A stretch of 64,000 nucleotides of DNA from Candidatus Obscuribacterales bacterium (GCA_019746975.1 JAIERK010000134.1:29195-93194); one strand, 5' to 3'; counted from the first letter of the stretch, positions 28,464-38,613 are shown. Notes: generated by a model not told the origin, from the letters alone. Numbers and translations: made by a program.

Positions 28464-29143
28464 TTGTCCTTTCCATCGTCCTTCTGCAGACGATAACCCT
28501 GTCCATAAATGGTCTTGATAGTGACACCACTGCCGGTGAGCGCCTTCCGTAGTCTTTTAACACTGGCACGAAGCGCTTCGTGACTAGCCTCTTCATTGTC
28601 CATCCACAAGCGAGACAGTATTGCGTCTGCTTGAAACAAGTGCCCGGGATGGCGAATCATCATTGACAACAACGAGAATTCACGAGGCATGAGCTTAATA
28701 TCCTGCCCATTGTATGTGACCCTAGTGTTCTCCGTCTCGACTACCAGACCCTCAAAATCTATTTTGGGTTCTTCTAGAGCCTTTGGTCTGCGAAGGATAG
28801 CTTTAATCCGCATGGCTAATTCTTTTATCTGATCCGGCTTCGTCAGATAATCGTCCGCGCCTGCGTCGAAGGCGCGCTCCTTCTCGCTGATACTGCTTTT
28901 ACCGGTGAGCATCAAGATCGGCAAGCTGCAACCATTTGCTCGCATTTCACGACAAACATCTATGCCAGGAAGATCCGGTAGGTCCCAGTCTAGAACGATT
29001 GCATCGAAGGGCTGGCCTGTCACCATATCTATCCCGACCCGCCCAGAGCAAACATACTCCACATGAACTCTCTCCTTGCCGAGCCAGTCTTTGATAATTT
29101 GGCAAAGTTGAAGGTCGTCTTCGACCAGGAGGACGTTAGTCAT
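28460..29143 (-). CDS. OmpR/PhoB-family response regulator
   Basis: The 227-residue product has a receiver domain (1-~118) with the acidic pair V-E-D-D (residues 9-10), the phosphoacceptor Asp52 in I-V-L-D-W-D-L-P, a switch Thr in L-M-L-T-G and the conserved Lys in Y-L-T-K-P. A winged-helix DNA-binding domain (~128-222) follows, with L-M-P-R-E-F-S-L-L and the closing T-I-Y-G-Q-G-Y-R-L. Family members bind 11-bp direct repeats, so the phased array at 5207-5255 is a candidate target, as pure inference. It is divergent from the operon at 29431. Confidence 0.95.
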   Translation of the reverse strand: MTNVLLVEDDLQLCQIIKDWLGKERVHVEYVCSGRVGIDMVTGQPFDAIVLDWDLPDLPGIDVCREMRANGCSLPILMLTGKSSISEKERAFDAGADDYLTKPDQIKELAMRIKAILRRPKALEEPKIDFEGLVVETENTRVTYNGQDIKLMPREFSLLSMMIRHPGHLFQADAILSRLWMDNEEASHEALRASVKRLRKALTGSGVTIKTIYGQGYRLQKDDGKDN

Positions 29144-29430
29144 TTTGCTCCTGCCTTTCTAGATTCGAATTTAGAATATCATAGAGAGCGTAAAGTCGTT
29201 GAGGCTGCACGCCTAAATGGCCGTCAGATGGGCCTGTAGTGGTCAATTCCTGGCTGAAGAGAGAATCGATTCATGATCAGAGTTTTCACTGATAAAACCA
29301 GCAGACGATAATAGCAAGCAACGAAAGCCAACTCTAGACTGAAGAAACACAGTTTCCATGATTTAGTCCCGTTTCAGTCATAGTCTGGTTCTATTGTGAA
29401 ACCAGGCACCGACCTGGAGCGAAGCTCTCA

Positions 29431-30120
29431 ATGACAAGCAAGTTGTTCATGCTCGAGCGCGTTGATTCGAAATCAATGGTCTATATCGGCTATCGCCTCA
29501 CACAGATAACCACTTTCGCACTGTCGTTCTCCGGGATGTTACTATACTTGGTCTTAATCAAGCTTGTGCCCCCCAGCATGAAAACGCCGGCAGAAGCAGA
29601 TCCACTAACTTTCTTGTTCGGTTCGTTGTTAGCCTTGGTCGGCTACCTTGGTCTGATAACTGCAATGGGCAACCTCATAAAACTCCTGTACGGACAAGAA
29701 CCCCGCACATTACTCCGACAGGCAGCGCTTATCTGCTCAGAGCCTAAGAAATTCGAACGCTACCTGGACTTAGCCTTCGGCGTTAACGCCCTACACGTGA
29801 TTTCTGTAATTGCCATCTGGGTCCGTCCGACTTATGTGCCTCCAGAAGGTTTTTGCGCTTTCTTCGTTTTATTCTCTACCGTCTTCCTGACATCGGTCGT
29901 CACAGCACTTCTCGTTTCCCATCCAAAAGCAACCAAAGCGCAGATCGACAAACTCTCCGATCGTCTCAATAAAGAATTGACAGGCATTTCCGGAGTCGAC
30001 ATGAATAAAGCCAATAACCTCCTGACCTTGCTCATTTTGCAAGGGAAATACAAAGAGGCGGACGAGCTCAGCCGGAAGTTAATCTCCCTGGCTGAACAAT
30101 CGCCCGAGCTCATAAGTTGA
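29431..30120 (+). CDS. Four-helix membrane protein of unknown function
   Basis: The 229-residue product has membrane segments near 25-46, 65-88, 112-132 and 140-162, with a cytosolic C-terminal helical hairpin (NNLLTLLILQGKYKEADELS) that resembles a single TPR-like unit. I do not recognise the family. GGAG lies 12 nt before the ATG. Its TGA nearly abuts the following Ser/Thr kinase, so it is probably the first gene of the operon 29431-38613. Confidence 0.7.
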   Translation: MTSKLFMLERVDSKSMVYIGYRLTQITTFALSFSGMLLYLVLIKLVPPSMKTPAEADPLTFLFGSLLALVGYLGLITAMGNLIKLLYGQEPRTLLRQAALICSEPKKFERYLDLAFGVNALHVISVIAIWVRPTYVPPEGFCAFFVLFSTVFLTSVVTALLVSHPKATKAQIDKLSDRLNKELTGISGVDMNKANNLLTLLILQGKYKEADELSRKLISLAEQSPELIS

Positions 30121-30176
30121 GGCAAGATGACACCATCACTCCTGGGTATAACCAAACAGTGGAGCGGATGGTTAAC

Positions 30177-32636
30177 ATGAAAGAACGTCCATCGCAGTTT
30201 CAAGAGCCGTCGGTAGATGTACAGACGAACATCTGCAAGCGGTGCGGAAGAGTAAAACGCGCAGTCAAGTCGGGCTCGCTGACCAGTTGGATTTTCGCCG
30301 ATAGCCGCTGTCAATGCCAGATCAGTATGAAAGAGCTGGAGTTGAAAGTCATCGATTCACAGCCTGGCACCGTGCAATTTCAAGACTTCGAAATTCAGAC
30401 CGTGATTGGTCATGGCGGAATGGGCTCTGTCTACAAAGTGCTGGAGAAAAGCTCCGGCAGGACACTTGCAATCAAACTGATGAAAGACGAGTTGGTCAAA
30501 GATAGCGTCTCCGTCAAAAGATTCGAGCAGGAAGTACAGGCGTGCATGGACCTCTCGCATCCTAACCTGATCGACGTTCATGGCTTCGGACGGACCAGCG
30601 ATGGACAGCCGTACTTAATCATGGATTACCTCGATGGAAAGAACCTTCAAGAGCTGCTCGCAGCCGAGGGATTGCTGGAAGTAGATCGAGCACTCGCCAT
30701 TTTCATCAGTGTCTGCTCCGCGATCTCTGCAGCGCACGAACAGGGAATCGTTCATCGAGATCTAAAACCCAGCAACATCATGATTGTCAAAGACGAGACA
30801 ATTCAGGAAGAGAAGGTTAAGGTAGTCGACTTCGGAATCGCCAGAGTCGTTAACGCCGATCCCAAAATGGCGCAAAGTCTTACTTCCACTGGGGAAATTT
30901 TCGGAAGCCCGCTATACATGAGCCCTGAGCAATGTAAAGGCGAAGAGGTGGACAGCAGATCTGATATCTACTCACTCGGCTGTGTTTTTTATGAAACACT
31001 GAGCGGAAAGCCTCCGTTTCAAGGGAAAAACCCAATTCAAACCATCCTGAAACATCTCAATGAGGACGAACCAGAATCTCTTGTTTCGAAAAAACTTGGT
31101 GTCAGCCAAGCGCTAAACAATGTCCTACTCAAATGCCTCGCAAAGGATCCGCGAGATCGCTACGCGAACGTGGACGAACTCAGACGAGATTTGAAGTACT
31201 TAAGGGCCGGTCTCGAACCCAACGTCAAAGTCGTTAGATCTAAAAGAAAACGACCTAAAGAGCAGCGAATCCTCAGGTTTCTTCAAATATGCCTCGCCAC
31301 GTTGATTGGTATCACTGTTGCTTATTTTGTATTTTTGTACACATTCAGACCTGCTGATATCAACTCCTTGACTCAGGCTATCAACCAGAACCCCAATGAT
31401 GCAGAGAGTTATTTTAGCCGAGCCAAGCTATATGCAGATGACGGGCAAAGTCGAGAGGCGCTGTCTGATTTAAACATGGCTATCGGTATCCAACCGAACT
31501 TTTATCTCGCGCTTAAACACAGAGCCAGAATACATACCAATTTGAAAGAATACCAAAAAGCGATTGCAGATGCGACCGCCGCGATTGCGCTCTTTCCCAA
31601 ACTGGAGATGGCATACATAGAGCGTGCACGGACCTATTGGTATTTGCACGATTACGAAAATGCGATCAAAGACTGCTCAAAATCGCTTGAATTAAATCCA
31701 AAAAACTGGCGGAATAATCGCATACCAGCTTTATATAATCGAGCCGAATGCTACGTCACAATAGGGAAATACCAGCCCGCTCTGAAAGACTGCCAGGAAG
31801 CTCTTTCTCTCATGAATGACGGAGGACCTGACCCAAGGTTAACTAGACGCGATCTGCAAAATACAATGGCACGAGCACTGCTCGGACTAAACAGAAAAGA
31901 AGATGCATTGAAAGCCGCTAATGCAGCTGTGCTATGCGACGGGAAATCGTACGAGGCGTTGTACGAACGAGCAACGGTGCTCGAATCGATGGCGAAGTAT
32001 TCTGAAGCAGATAAAGACCTTACAGCCCTTGTAGAGATGATCCCTCAATCAGAGTTTTACTACAGAGTAAGAGCACAAAACAGAATGATGATGGGCAAGA
32101 TGACAGAGGCCATCAAGGACATAACGACGGCTATTGAACTTAAGCCATCCGACGCCGACCTGTATTCAATTCGCGCTTGCATGTATATGGGCATGGGCAA
32201 AGACAGACTGGCGAACGTCGATCTGGACGGGCTTCTCGAAGTTACTAACTGGAAAGGCGAGCCCGCGATTTATGCAGCAATCACTCAGTACTATTGCTAC
32301 CGCAAAGTCGGCGACACGACTTCCGCCAAGCGGATCTTGAAAGAGTACCCCCCCAAGTTGGGTGTGAAGTACGGTTGGGCAGCCGACATATTCAAGTATT
32401 TGGAAGGAAAAATCAGCGCTAAACAGTTGCTCGAAAAAGCAAAACACAACGAAAAATACATTACTGAGGCCCGGAGTTTTATTGGCATGAGTGAATATCT
32501 CGACGGCAAACGTGACGGGTCAACAGTCCAGTTCAGATGGCCAATCAGTTTTGTCTCCAACGAGCCTGAGATTTTGATCGGCAACGCATTTCTGCGAAAT
32601 AGTCCAACCCCAAACGTGGAATCAGACAAGAAATGA
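30177..32636 (+). CDS. Ser/Thr protein kinase: N-terminal Cys module, kinase, one membrane helix, exterior TPR
   Basis: The 819-residue product begins with C-K-R-C-G-R...S-L-T-S-W-I-F-A-D-S-R-C-Q-C (~18-47). The kinase domain (~68-335) is intact: G-H-G-G-M-G-S-V-Y, A-I-K-L-M-K, I-V-H-R-D-L-K-P-S-N, V-D-F-G-I-A-R, G-S-P-L-Y-M-S-P-E-Q. A single membrane helix (~365-390) leads to seven or so TPR units with typical spacing (Y-F-S-R-A-K-L-Y, A-I-K-D-C-S-K-S-L-E-L-N-P). Start codons exist at 30117 (TTG) and 30168; the ATG at 30177 fits GGAG at 30161-30164 and the paralogues. The last 4 bp overlap the next kinase gene. Confidence 0.93.
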   Translation: MKERPSQFQEPSVDVQTNICKRCGRVKRAVKSGSLTSWIFADSRCQCQISMKELELKVIDSQPGTVQFQDFEIQTVIGHGGMGSVYKVLEKSSGRTLAIKLMKDELVKDSVSVKRFEQEVQACMDLSHPNLIDVHGFGRTSDGQPYLIMDYLDGKNLQELLAAEGLLEVDRALAIFISVCSAISAAHEQGIVHRDLKPSNIMIVKDETIQEEKVKVVDFGIARVVNADPKMAQSLTSTGEIFGSPLYMSPEQCKGEEVDSRSDIYSLGCVFYETLSGKPPFQGKNPIQTILKHLNEDEPESLVSKKLGVSQALNNVLLKCLAKDPRDRYANVDELRRDLKYLRAGLEPNVKVVRSKRKRPKEQRILRFLQICLATLIGITVAYFVFLYTFRPADINSLTQAINQNPNDAESYFSRAKLYADDGQSREALSDLNMAIGIQPNFYLALKHRARIHTNLKEYQKAIADATAAIALFPKLEMAYIERARTYWYLHDYENAIKDCSKSLELNPKNWRNNRIPALYNRAECYVTIGKYQPALKDCQEALSLMNDGGPDPRLTRRDLQNTMARALLGLNRKEDALKAANAAVLCDGKSYEALYERATVLESMAKYSEADKDLTALVEMIPQSEFYYRVRAQNRMMMGKMTEAIKDITTAIELKPSDADLYSIRACMYMGMGKDRLANVDLDGLLEVTNWKGEPAIYAAITQYYCYRKVGDTTSAKRILKEYPPKLGVKYGWAADIFKYLEGKISAKQLLEKAKHNEKYITEARSFIGMSEYLDGKRDGSTVQFRWPISFVSNEPEILIGNAFLRNSPTPNVESDKK

Positions 32637-35089
32637 GAATTGACAGAATGAAAGAGATTTCAACAGTTGATGTCGAAAAAGAAGGCTCCAAGATCTGTCG
32701 TCAATGCGGCAAAGTAAATCGTGTGGCAAAAACAGGCTCGCTGACTAGCTGGCTCTTCGCCGACAACCGCTGCCAATGCCAGGGACAAAACTTAGACATC
32801 GTCGCACCGATCGATCAGTTGGAAGATGTTGCCTTTGATGGTTACGAGGTCATCAGTGTACTTGGCTACGGCGGCATGGGCACAGTGTTCAAAGTCAAAC
32901 AGCTCGGTACCGACAGCGTCTTCGCTATCAAATTGATGCGCGCTGATATCGCAAAAGATCCTGTCTCAGTAAAGCGCTTCGAGCAAGAGGTCGAGTCTTG
33001 TATTTCACTCTGTCACGAGAATCTACCCATCGTATACGGACTGAACAGGACTGCCGATGGGCTTCCATACTTCGTGATGGATTACCTCAGAGGTTCAACA
33101 CTCCAGACACTGCTCGCCAAAGAGGGGTTTCTCGAGCCCAAAAAAGCAATTTCGATTTTCTCGAAGGTGAGCGCCGCGCTTCTCTACGCACAGAAATTTG
33201 GTATCGTCCATCGCGATATTAAACCGGGCAACATATTTATCGCCACTGATGCCAATGGCGAAGAATCTGTCAAAGTCTTGGACTTCGGAATTGCCAGAGT
33301 TCTAAAATCAGATTCGGGTCTGGCGCAGAGCCTGACATCGACCGGTGAGATTTTCGGAAGCCCACTCTACATGAGCCCCGAACAGTGCCGGGGCGAAGAG
33401 GTCGACACAAGATCTGATATCTACGCTCTCGGCTGCGTCGTCTATGAGATGCTTTGCGGCAAGCCACCTTTCCAGGGGAAAAACCCAGTTCAAACTATCT
33501 TGAAGCATCTTAGCGACGACGAGCCGGATCCACTGGTATCAAAAAAGCTCGGTGTCTCTAACTCGCTCCAGAATGTTGTGTTCAAGTGCCTCGCAAAACA
33601 GCCAGATCAACGATACAACAATTTCGGAGAGTTGCAGCGCGATCTTAGTCTGCTCGAATCCGGCGCGGATGTTAACGTTCAGCTTGCGAAGCGCAAAGGC
33701 AAATCACGCGCAAAACTCTGGACCATACGCGTACTTCAATTTTGCATAATTGCACTAGTGGGCGTGATGAGCCTGATGCTGGTGCTGATTTATGCATTTC
33801 CCGCTGGTGACATAGGCTCCTTGACCAAAGCAATTGAGAAAAATCCCCGGGACTGGGAGAGTTACATGTGGCGTGCCAAGATTTACGCACAGGCAGGCCG
33901 CAGTGCGGAGGCGCTCGCCGACAACAACGAAGCTCTACTAATCAATCCCAATGCCTATTGGGCGCTTCGTCAGCGAGCTTCGCTCTACATTCAATACCAG
34001 CTCTACGACAGGGCAATCGAAGATGCATCCCGAGCAATCAAAATCTCTCCCGATTTAGACGCTGCGTACCTGGAACGTGCCTCGGCGTATATGGCAAAAT
34101 CCAAATACGATCAGGCAATCAGCGATTTGACGATGGCATTGAAGGTCAATCCATTCAACGCCCACCACAAGAATGTCTTGGCATATATTCTCAGAGCACA
34201 ATGCTACACTGCTCTCGGCAAACTCGATCGAGCTGCTGCAGACACAGAACGCGCTAAGGGACTGGGAGTCAAATCGATAAACCCTGAACACCAGAAATGG
34301 TACACCTCGCTCGACAAACAACTGCTCCTGACGAACTCGCAGATTTTAGCCGCGCAACGACAAAATAAGGGGGCTCTTGAAGACATCAATCGGGCTCTCG
34401 AGATAGATCCGAAAAATACCGATTCACTGAATTCGAGAGCAGGCACATACATCGAAATGGGAGAGCGAGAAAAGGCCGACCAAGATCTTACGGCAGTCGT
34501 GGAGCTCGAACCAGATCAAGACCTCGCTTACCTTCGCCGCGGCACGAATCGCATGTTCATGGGAAGAATGAACGAGGCCATGCAAGACCTCGACAGAGCT
34601 GTGCGAGCCAAACCCAATGATGCAAGCTATCGACACGAGAGAGGATTTGCACGCTTTGTAGCTGGAGAGTACCAAAAAGCGTTGCTGGACTTTCGGAAAA
34701 ACCTCGACCTCACCGACAACCAGGGCAGTCACTCGATTCCGTGCGCTGTCGGCGCTTATTTTTGCAATCGATTCCTGAATCAACCAGCGACTGCAGAGAT
34801 CAAGGCAGTAGCAGCGCATCTAAATACCGAAGAGCTGAACTGGGGAAGAGCTGTCACAGACTATCTCAACGACAAGATTTCTGAAGTCGAATTTCACAAG
34901 TTGTCGGACGGACACGGCAATCATCGTTTAACAAGATCTAACTGCTACATCGGATTAAAGCAGTACCTAAATGGTGACAAGGAACTTGCGAGGTTGTCTT
35001 TTAACTGGGTCCAAAAGAAAGGTGACAAGACCCTCTTCGAATACGCAATTGCAGAATCTATGTTGAAAAAAATCGCTTCGGAGAAATAA
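32633..35089 (+). CDS. Ser/Thr protein kinase, tandem paralogue of the preceding gene
   Basis: The 818-residue product has the same plan: C-R-Q-C-G-K...S-L-T-S-W-L-F-A-D-N-R-C-Q-C (~22-50), kinase with G-Y-G-G-M-G-T-V-F, A-I-K-L-M-R, I-V-H-R-D-I-K-P-G-N, L-D-F-G-I-A-R and G-S-P-L-Y-M-S-P-E-Q, one membrane helix (~375-398), then TPR units. It is clearly a recent tandem duplicate: long stretches around the activation segment are identical, while the TPR parts have diverged more. The ATG at 32633 overlaps the previous stop (ATGA); an ATG at 32648 is also possible. Confidence 0.93.
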   Translation: MRIDRMKEISTVDVEKEGSKICRQCGKVNRVAKTGSLTSWLFADNRCQCQGQNLDIVAPIDQLEDVAFDGYEVISVLGYGGMGTVFKVKQLGTDSVFAIKLMRADIAKDPVSVKRFEQEVESCISLCHENLPIVYGLNRTADGLPYFVMDYLRGSTLQTLLAKEGFLEPKKAISIFSKVSAALLYAQKFGIVHRDIKPGNIFIATDANGEESVKVLDFGIARVLKSDSGLAQSLTSTGEIFGSPLYMSPEQCRGEEVDTRSDIYALGCVVYEMLCGKPPFQGKNPVQTILKHLSDDEPDPLVSKKLGVSNSLQNVVFKCLAKQPDQRYNNFGELQRDLSLLESGADVNVQLAKRKGKSRAKLWTIRVLQFCIIALVGVMSLMLVLIYAFPAGDIGSLTKAIEKNPRDWESYMWRAKIYAQAGRSAEALADNNEALLINPNAYWALRQRASLYIQYQLYDRAIEDASRAIKISPDLDAAYLERASAYMAKSKYDQAISDLTMALKVNPFNAHHKNVLAYILRAQCYTALGKLDRAAADTERAKGLGVKSINPEHQKWYTSLDKQLLLTNSQILAAQRQNKGALEDINRALEIDPKNTDSLNSRAGTYIEMGEREKADQDLTAVVELEPDQDLAYLRRGTNRMFMGRMNEAMQDLDRAVRAKPNDASYRHERGFARFVAGEYQKALLDFRKNLDLTDNQGSHSIPCAVGAYFCNRFLNQPATAEIKAVAAHLNTEELNWGRAVTDYLNDKISEVEFHKLSDGHGNHRLTRSNCYIGLKQYLNGDKELARLSFNWVQKKGDKTLFEYAIAESMLKKIASEK

Positions 35090-35175
35090 CAAAAATGCTG
35101 TCTTAGTCCACGATTCACCTCAATTCGAGTCTTAGGTCCGAAAACTGTTAGCAATACATTCGAGGAACACGGTGC

Positions 35176-38100
35176 ATGACTGAAGGTTTGGCAGAGCCAA
35201 AGAAATTTCGCATCCGGCAATGGACAATCGCAATTTTGTTGCTTTTTCTTGGAATTGGTGGTGTTATCTTTTTCTTTTTGAAAAACGAGGCTGCATTTCC
35301 GGCCGCAACCATCAATTTGAAACTTTCCAAAGACGAAGTCTGGCAGCGCGTGGACGACTGGGCGAAGAAGGTCGGCTATCCGACCGACCAGAACATTCGC
35401 AGTCTGGTCTTCGATTCCGACGATCAATCGCTTGCATTCTTGCAACAGACAATGGGATCCGATCAAGCAAAAGAGATCAGTCAAGCCGACGTGCCAGTCT
35501 TTTACTGGAGTACAAGAAGCTGCAAGGAGCACAATCAGGAGCTCCTGGAAGTAGATCTCTCGCCTTCAGGACAACTGGTTCGGCTGGAACATCAGATTCC
35601 CAATGATAGGAAGGTTCCCAACCTCAGTCATGAAGCCGCCCAGAACCTGGCAATGGAATTCGTCGAAAAGGATTCTGGATCATCGATTAAGGATTACAAA
35701 CTGATTGAAAACCACGAGACTACGGAAGTAAATCGAGTCGATCATACGTTTGTTTGGGAGAGCACGAATCGCGATTACAAAGGCGCAAAACCGCGCATAT
35801 CGGTTGATATTACAGGTAATACCGTCAACGAATTTCACTATTACATGTATCTCCCTGAAGAATGGACTCGTAAGTATGAAACCATGCGAACCTATAATGA
35901 ACTGCTTTCTGGAGGCACCTCGATCTTTGCGTTGGTGTTCGCAATATGGTGTTTGTTCTTATTCTTCAAGAACATCCCCCTTCATCAAATTCGCTGGAAG
36001 CCGGTCATTGTCATTTCTGGACTGTCCGCATTAGCCAACTCCGCATACGCAGTCAATGAGCTGCCTTCAGCTTTGGCTGGCTATGATCCGCAGAATTCCT
36101 TCTCCGGTTTTTTGATGATGTGTTACGGTGGTGCCCTGGGGAGTGGACTCGGATACGCTCTTTTGATGCTACCGTTAGCGGCAACAGCGGAGATCTTGTA
36201 TCGCAAGAATTTCGCCTCTAATCTTTCGTTTGAGAGCTTGCTGAAGGTTCAGGCATGGGGCACGAAAGAGGTGCACATCGGATTGGTGGCAGGCTATGGG
36301 GTCTTCGGTCTGATGGCCGGATATCAGATTCTGTTCTATCTACTTGGTCAACAAATCGGAATTACTTCACCGCTCGGTGTCAACAGCTACAAGGTACTCG
36401 CATCGACCATCCCAGCCATTTCGGCAATCGCAGTCGGAATCATGGCAAGCTTCACCGAAGAATTTCTATTCAGGATTGTTGGACTCGCATTCCTTCAGAA
36501 ATTCATCAAAAACTTCTGGATCGCCAATATCTTGCAAGCAGCGATCTGGGCATTTCTGCACTGCAACTACCCCCAGCAGCCGGCATATGCAAGAGGAATT
36601 GAACTCACGGTGGTGGGAATCGGACTCGGTTGTTTACTCAGACGATTCGGACTCTGGCCGGCTGTGATTGCGCATTTTCTGTTCGACATTTTTGTCACGG
36701 TTCAAATCTTGTTTTTGGCTCCAGATGCAATGTCACAAGCATCTGCTTACATAGCCATTTTTCTTTTAGCAGCCATAGCGATTCCGCTGGTTGTAATGGC
36801 GGGAGCGGCCAAGTCGCAGATTACAAAGGATGAGCTTTTAAATTGCGATGTTCGAATAGAACAGCCCGAAGCCAAGCCAACTCTAGCTGAAGAGATCCAC
36901 GCTTCATTAACAATAGCGCGACTACCGAAAGCGGCGCGCTGGTCGATGGCGACAATTATCGGAGTCTGCCTTCTCTCTCTGTTTATTCCGTCGCGATCGA
37001 TTTGGTCCGACCAGGCTCCTGTCACAGTCGACCGCGAACATGCTATCGCCTATGCCAGCGAGTACCTTCGCAAGCAGGGTTACAATCTCGATGGAAAGCA
37101 AAGCGCCGCACAACTGCTCGACGACACGGGAAGGCGATCTACGGCCTTACAGTATGCCTACGAAAACGTAGGACTGGAGGCAACAAGAAAGTACGCAGAG
37201 AAAGCCTATTTCCCGACAGTCTGGGTTGTCAGGTTTTTCAAACCGATGCAGATTGAAGAGTATGCGGTCGGTGTTGACGTGAAAGGCAGGATCGTAGCAC
37301 CTGTCATCACCATTGCCGAAGATGCAGGCGGGGCAAACTTACCCAAAGCCAACGCGATTCAGATCGCCGAGAAGTCGATTGCGGACCTGCGTCCAGAATT
37401 TGGGAAACTCGCATTCTCGTCGATTTCTGAAGTGAAGAGGAAAAACAGGACGGATTATACTATCGAGTTCAAGGTTCCTTCATGGAAGATTGCCGATGCT
37501 GATTGCATTGTTAGTGCCACCGTCCTCGGTGACAAGCTCGGCACTTATTCCTCCGGTCTGAATGTGCCGGACAAGTGGCAATTCGAACATTCGAGGAAGC
37601 AACCCTGGAATGAAGCAGGATCGATACTAAAGGGTCTGATGATGATGGGTTTCATGATCTTGATCCTGTGGTCGACCGTCGGACTGTTGAAGGAGCGACC
37701 ACCGATATGGAAGGTAGTCTTGACGTGTGGCTTGGTCGCCGGACTCTGCACGGTCGTCCACAAGCTCAACTGCCTGCCGTCCACACTCGATCGATACGTC
37801 ACTACGACGCCGTGGGACAACTTTGTTCTCTCGACCCTGACAGACGCGACGTTGGGCATCGCCGGGCAATTCATGTTTATTTCGCTCATCTCCATTCTCG
37901 GTATCGCATCTTTGCGGCAGCTAGTTGGCGACAATACGGTGAAAGAACTTCCCAAGCTATTGTTTCTCCCAGATGCGGACCAGAAGCCTCAACACGCTCA
38001 GATGTGGTTGGATGCCAGTATCATCGCGCTCACGTGGTTTTCGTTCAACCGACTGTGCAGCATTCCAATCGAATTTTTATCTATGTCGGTCGGAAAGATG

Positions 38101-38613
38101 GTCCCAATTCAATCCTTCTACGCGACGGTCAATAATGCCAACTACTTCTCCGGAGGCCTGGGTTATTGCTTCGAGAACTTGGACCGCACTGTAGGAATTA
38201 GCATTTTGATGTTGCTCATCATTCAAGTGCATAGGAAGTTCTGCAAGAACAAATTTGTAGTGCCGGCCGTCATCGTGTTCTACGCGTCGATGACCAACGC
38301 AAGCATCCATTACCTATCACATTATCTGATCGCGACAGGATATTCGATCGTAATATTCGCCGTGATGTACATCGGCTTCTCCAAAATTGTGAGGAACAAC
38401 TTTGCAGCATTCATCGCCATCACGTGGGTGACAATGCCACTACCAATAGTGCAGGGTCTCGGTCATTACGCTCTACCCCTATATGGATTTGACTTCAGTT
38501 GCGCCGCACTCCTGGCGAGCGCTCCCTTCGTGTATACCACGTACCTGTGGTGGCAACAGCGAAGAACCCTCGGTGTCAGTCAACCGGCCCTCGGATTCGC
38601 CGAAACGAAATAA
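35176..38613 (+). CDS. Large membrane protein with CPBP (CAAX protease/bacteriocin-processing) domain, internally duplicated
   Basis: The 1145-residue product has two parallel halves. Each starts with a membrane helix (~15-37; ~595-612), then a ~200-residue exterior mixed domain resembling PepSY modules, then a bundle of membrane helices. The first half (~390-520) carries the CPBP motifs: T-E-E-F-L-F-R (EExxxR), W-A-F-L-H-C-N-Y (FxxxH) and A-H-F-L-F-D (HxxxD). The second half has no EExxxR and looks non-catalytic. CPBP proteins are intramembrane glutamic-type proteases that act on prenylated or peptide substrates. AGGAA lies ~10 nt before the ATG. It follows the kinase pair by 86 bp and may share their operon. 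Confidence 0.85.
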   Translation: MTEGLAEPKKFRIRQWTIAILLLFLGIGGVIFFFLKNEAAFPAATINLKLSKDEVWQRVDDWAKKVGYPTDQNIRSLVFDSDDQSLAFLQQTMGSDQAKEISQADVPVFYWSTRSCKEHNQELLEVDLSPSGQLVRLEHQIPNDRKVPNLSHEAAQNLAMEFVEKDSGSSIKDYKLIENHETTEVNRVDHTFVWESTNRDYKGAKPRISVDITGNTVNEFHYYMYLPEEWTRKYETMRTYNELLSGGTSIFALVFAIWCLFLFFKNIPLHQIRWKPVIVISGLSALANSAYAVNELPSALAGYDPQNSFSGFLMMCYGGALGSGLGYALLMLPLAATAEILYRKNFASNLSFESLLKVQAWGTKEVHIGLVAGYGVFGLMAGYQILFYLLGQQIGITSPLGVNSYKVLASTIPAISAIAVGIMASFTEEFLFRIVGLAFLQKFIKNFWIANILQAAIWAFLHCNYPQQPAYARGIELTVVGIGLGCLLRRFGLWPAVIAHFLFDIFVTVQILFLAPDAMSQASAYIAIFLLAAIAIPLVVMAGAAKSQITKDELLNCDVRIEQPEAKPTLAEEIHASLTIARLPKAARWSMATIIGVCLLSLFIPSRSIWSDQAPVTVDREHAIAYASEYLRKQGYNLDGKQSAAQLLDDTGRRSTALQYAYENVGLEATRKYAEKAYFPTVWVVRFFKPMQIEEYAVGVDVKGRIVAPVITIAEDAGGANLPKANAIQIAEKSIADLRPEFGKLAFSSISEVKRKNRTDYTIEFKVPSWKIADADCIVSATVLGDKLGTYSSGLNVPDKWQFEHSRKQPWNEAGSILKGLMMMGFMILILWSTVGLLKERPPIWKVVLTCGLVAGLCTVVHKLNCLPSTLDRYVTTTPWDNFVLSTLTDATLGIAGQFMFISLISILGIASLRQLVGDNTVKELPKLLFLPDADQKPQHAQMWLDASIIALTWFSFNRLCSIPIEFLSMSVGKMVPIQSFYATVNNANYFSGGLGYCFENLDRTVGISILMLLIIQVHRKFCKNKFVVPAVIVFYASMTNASIHYLSHYLIATGYSIVIFAVMYIGFSKIVRNNFAAFIAITWVTMPLPIVQGLGHYALPLYGFDFSCAALLASAPFVYTTYLWWQQRRTLGVSQPALGFAETK

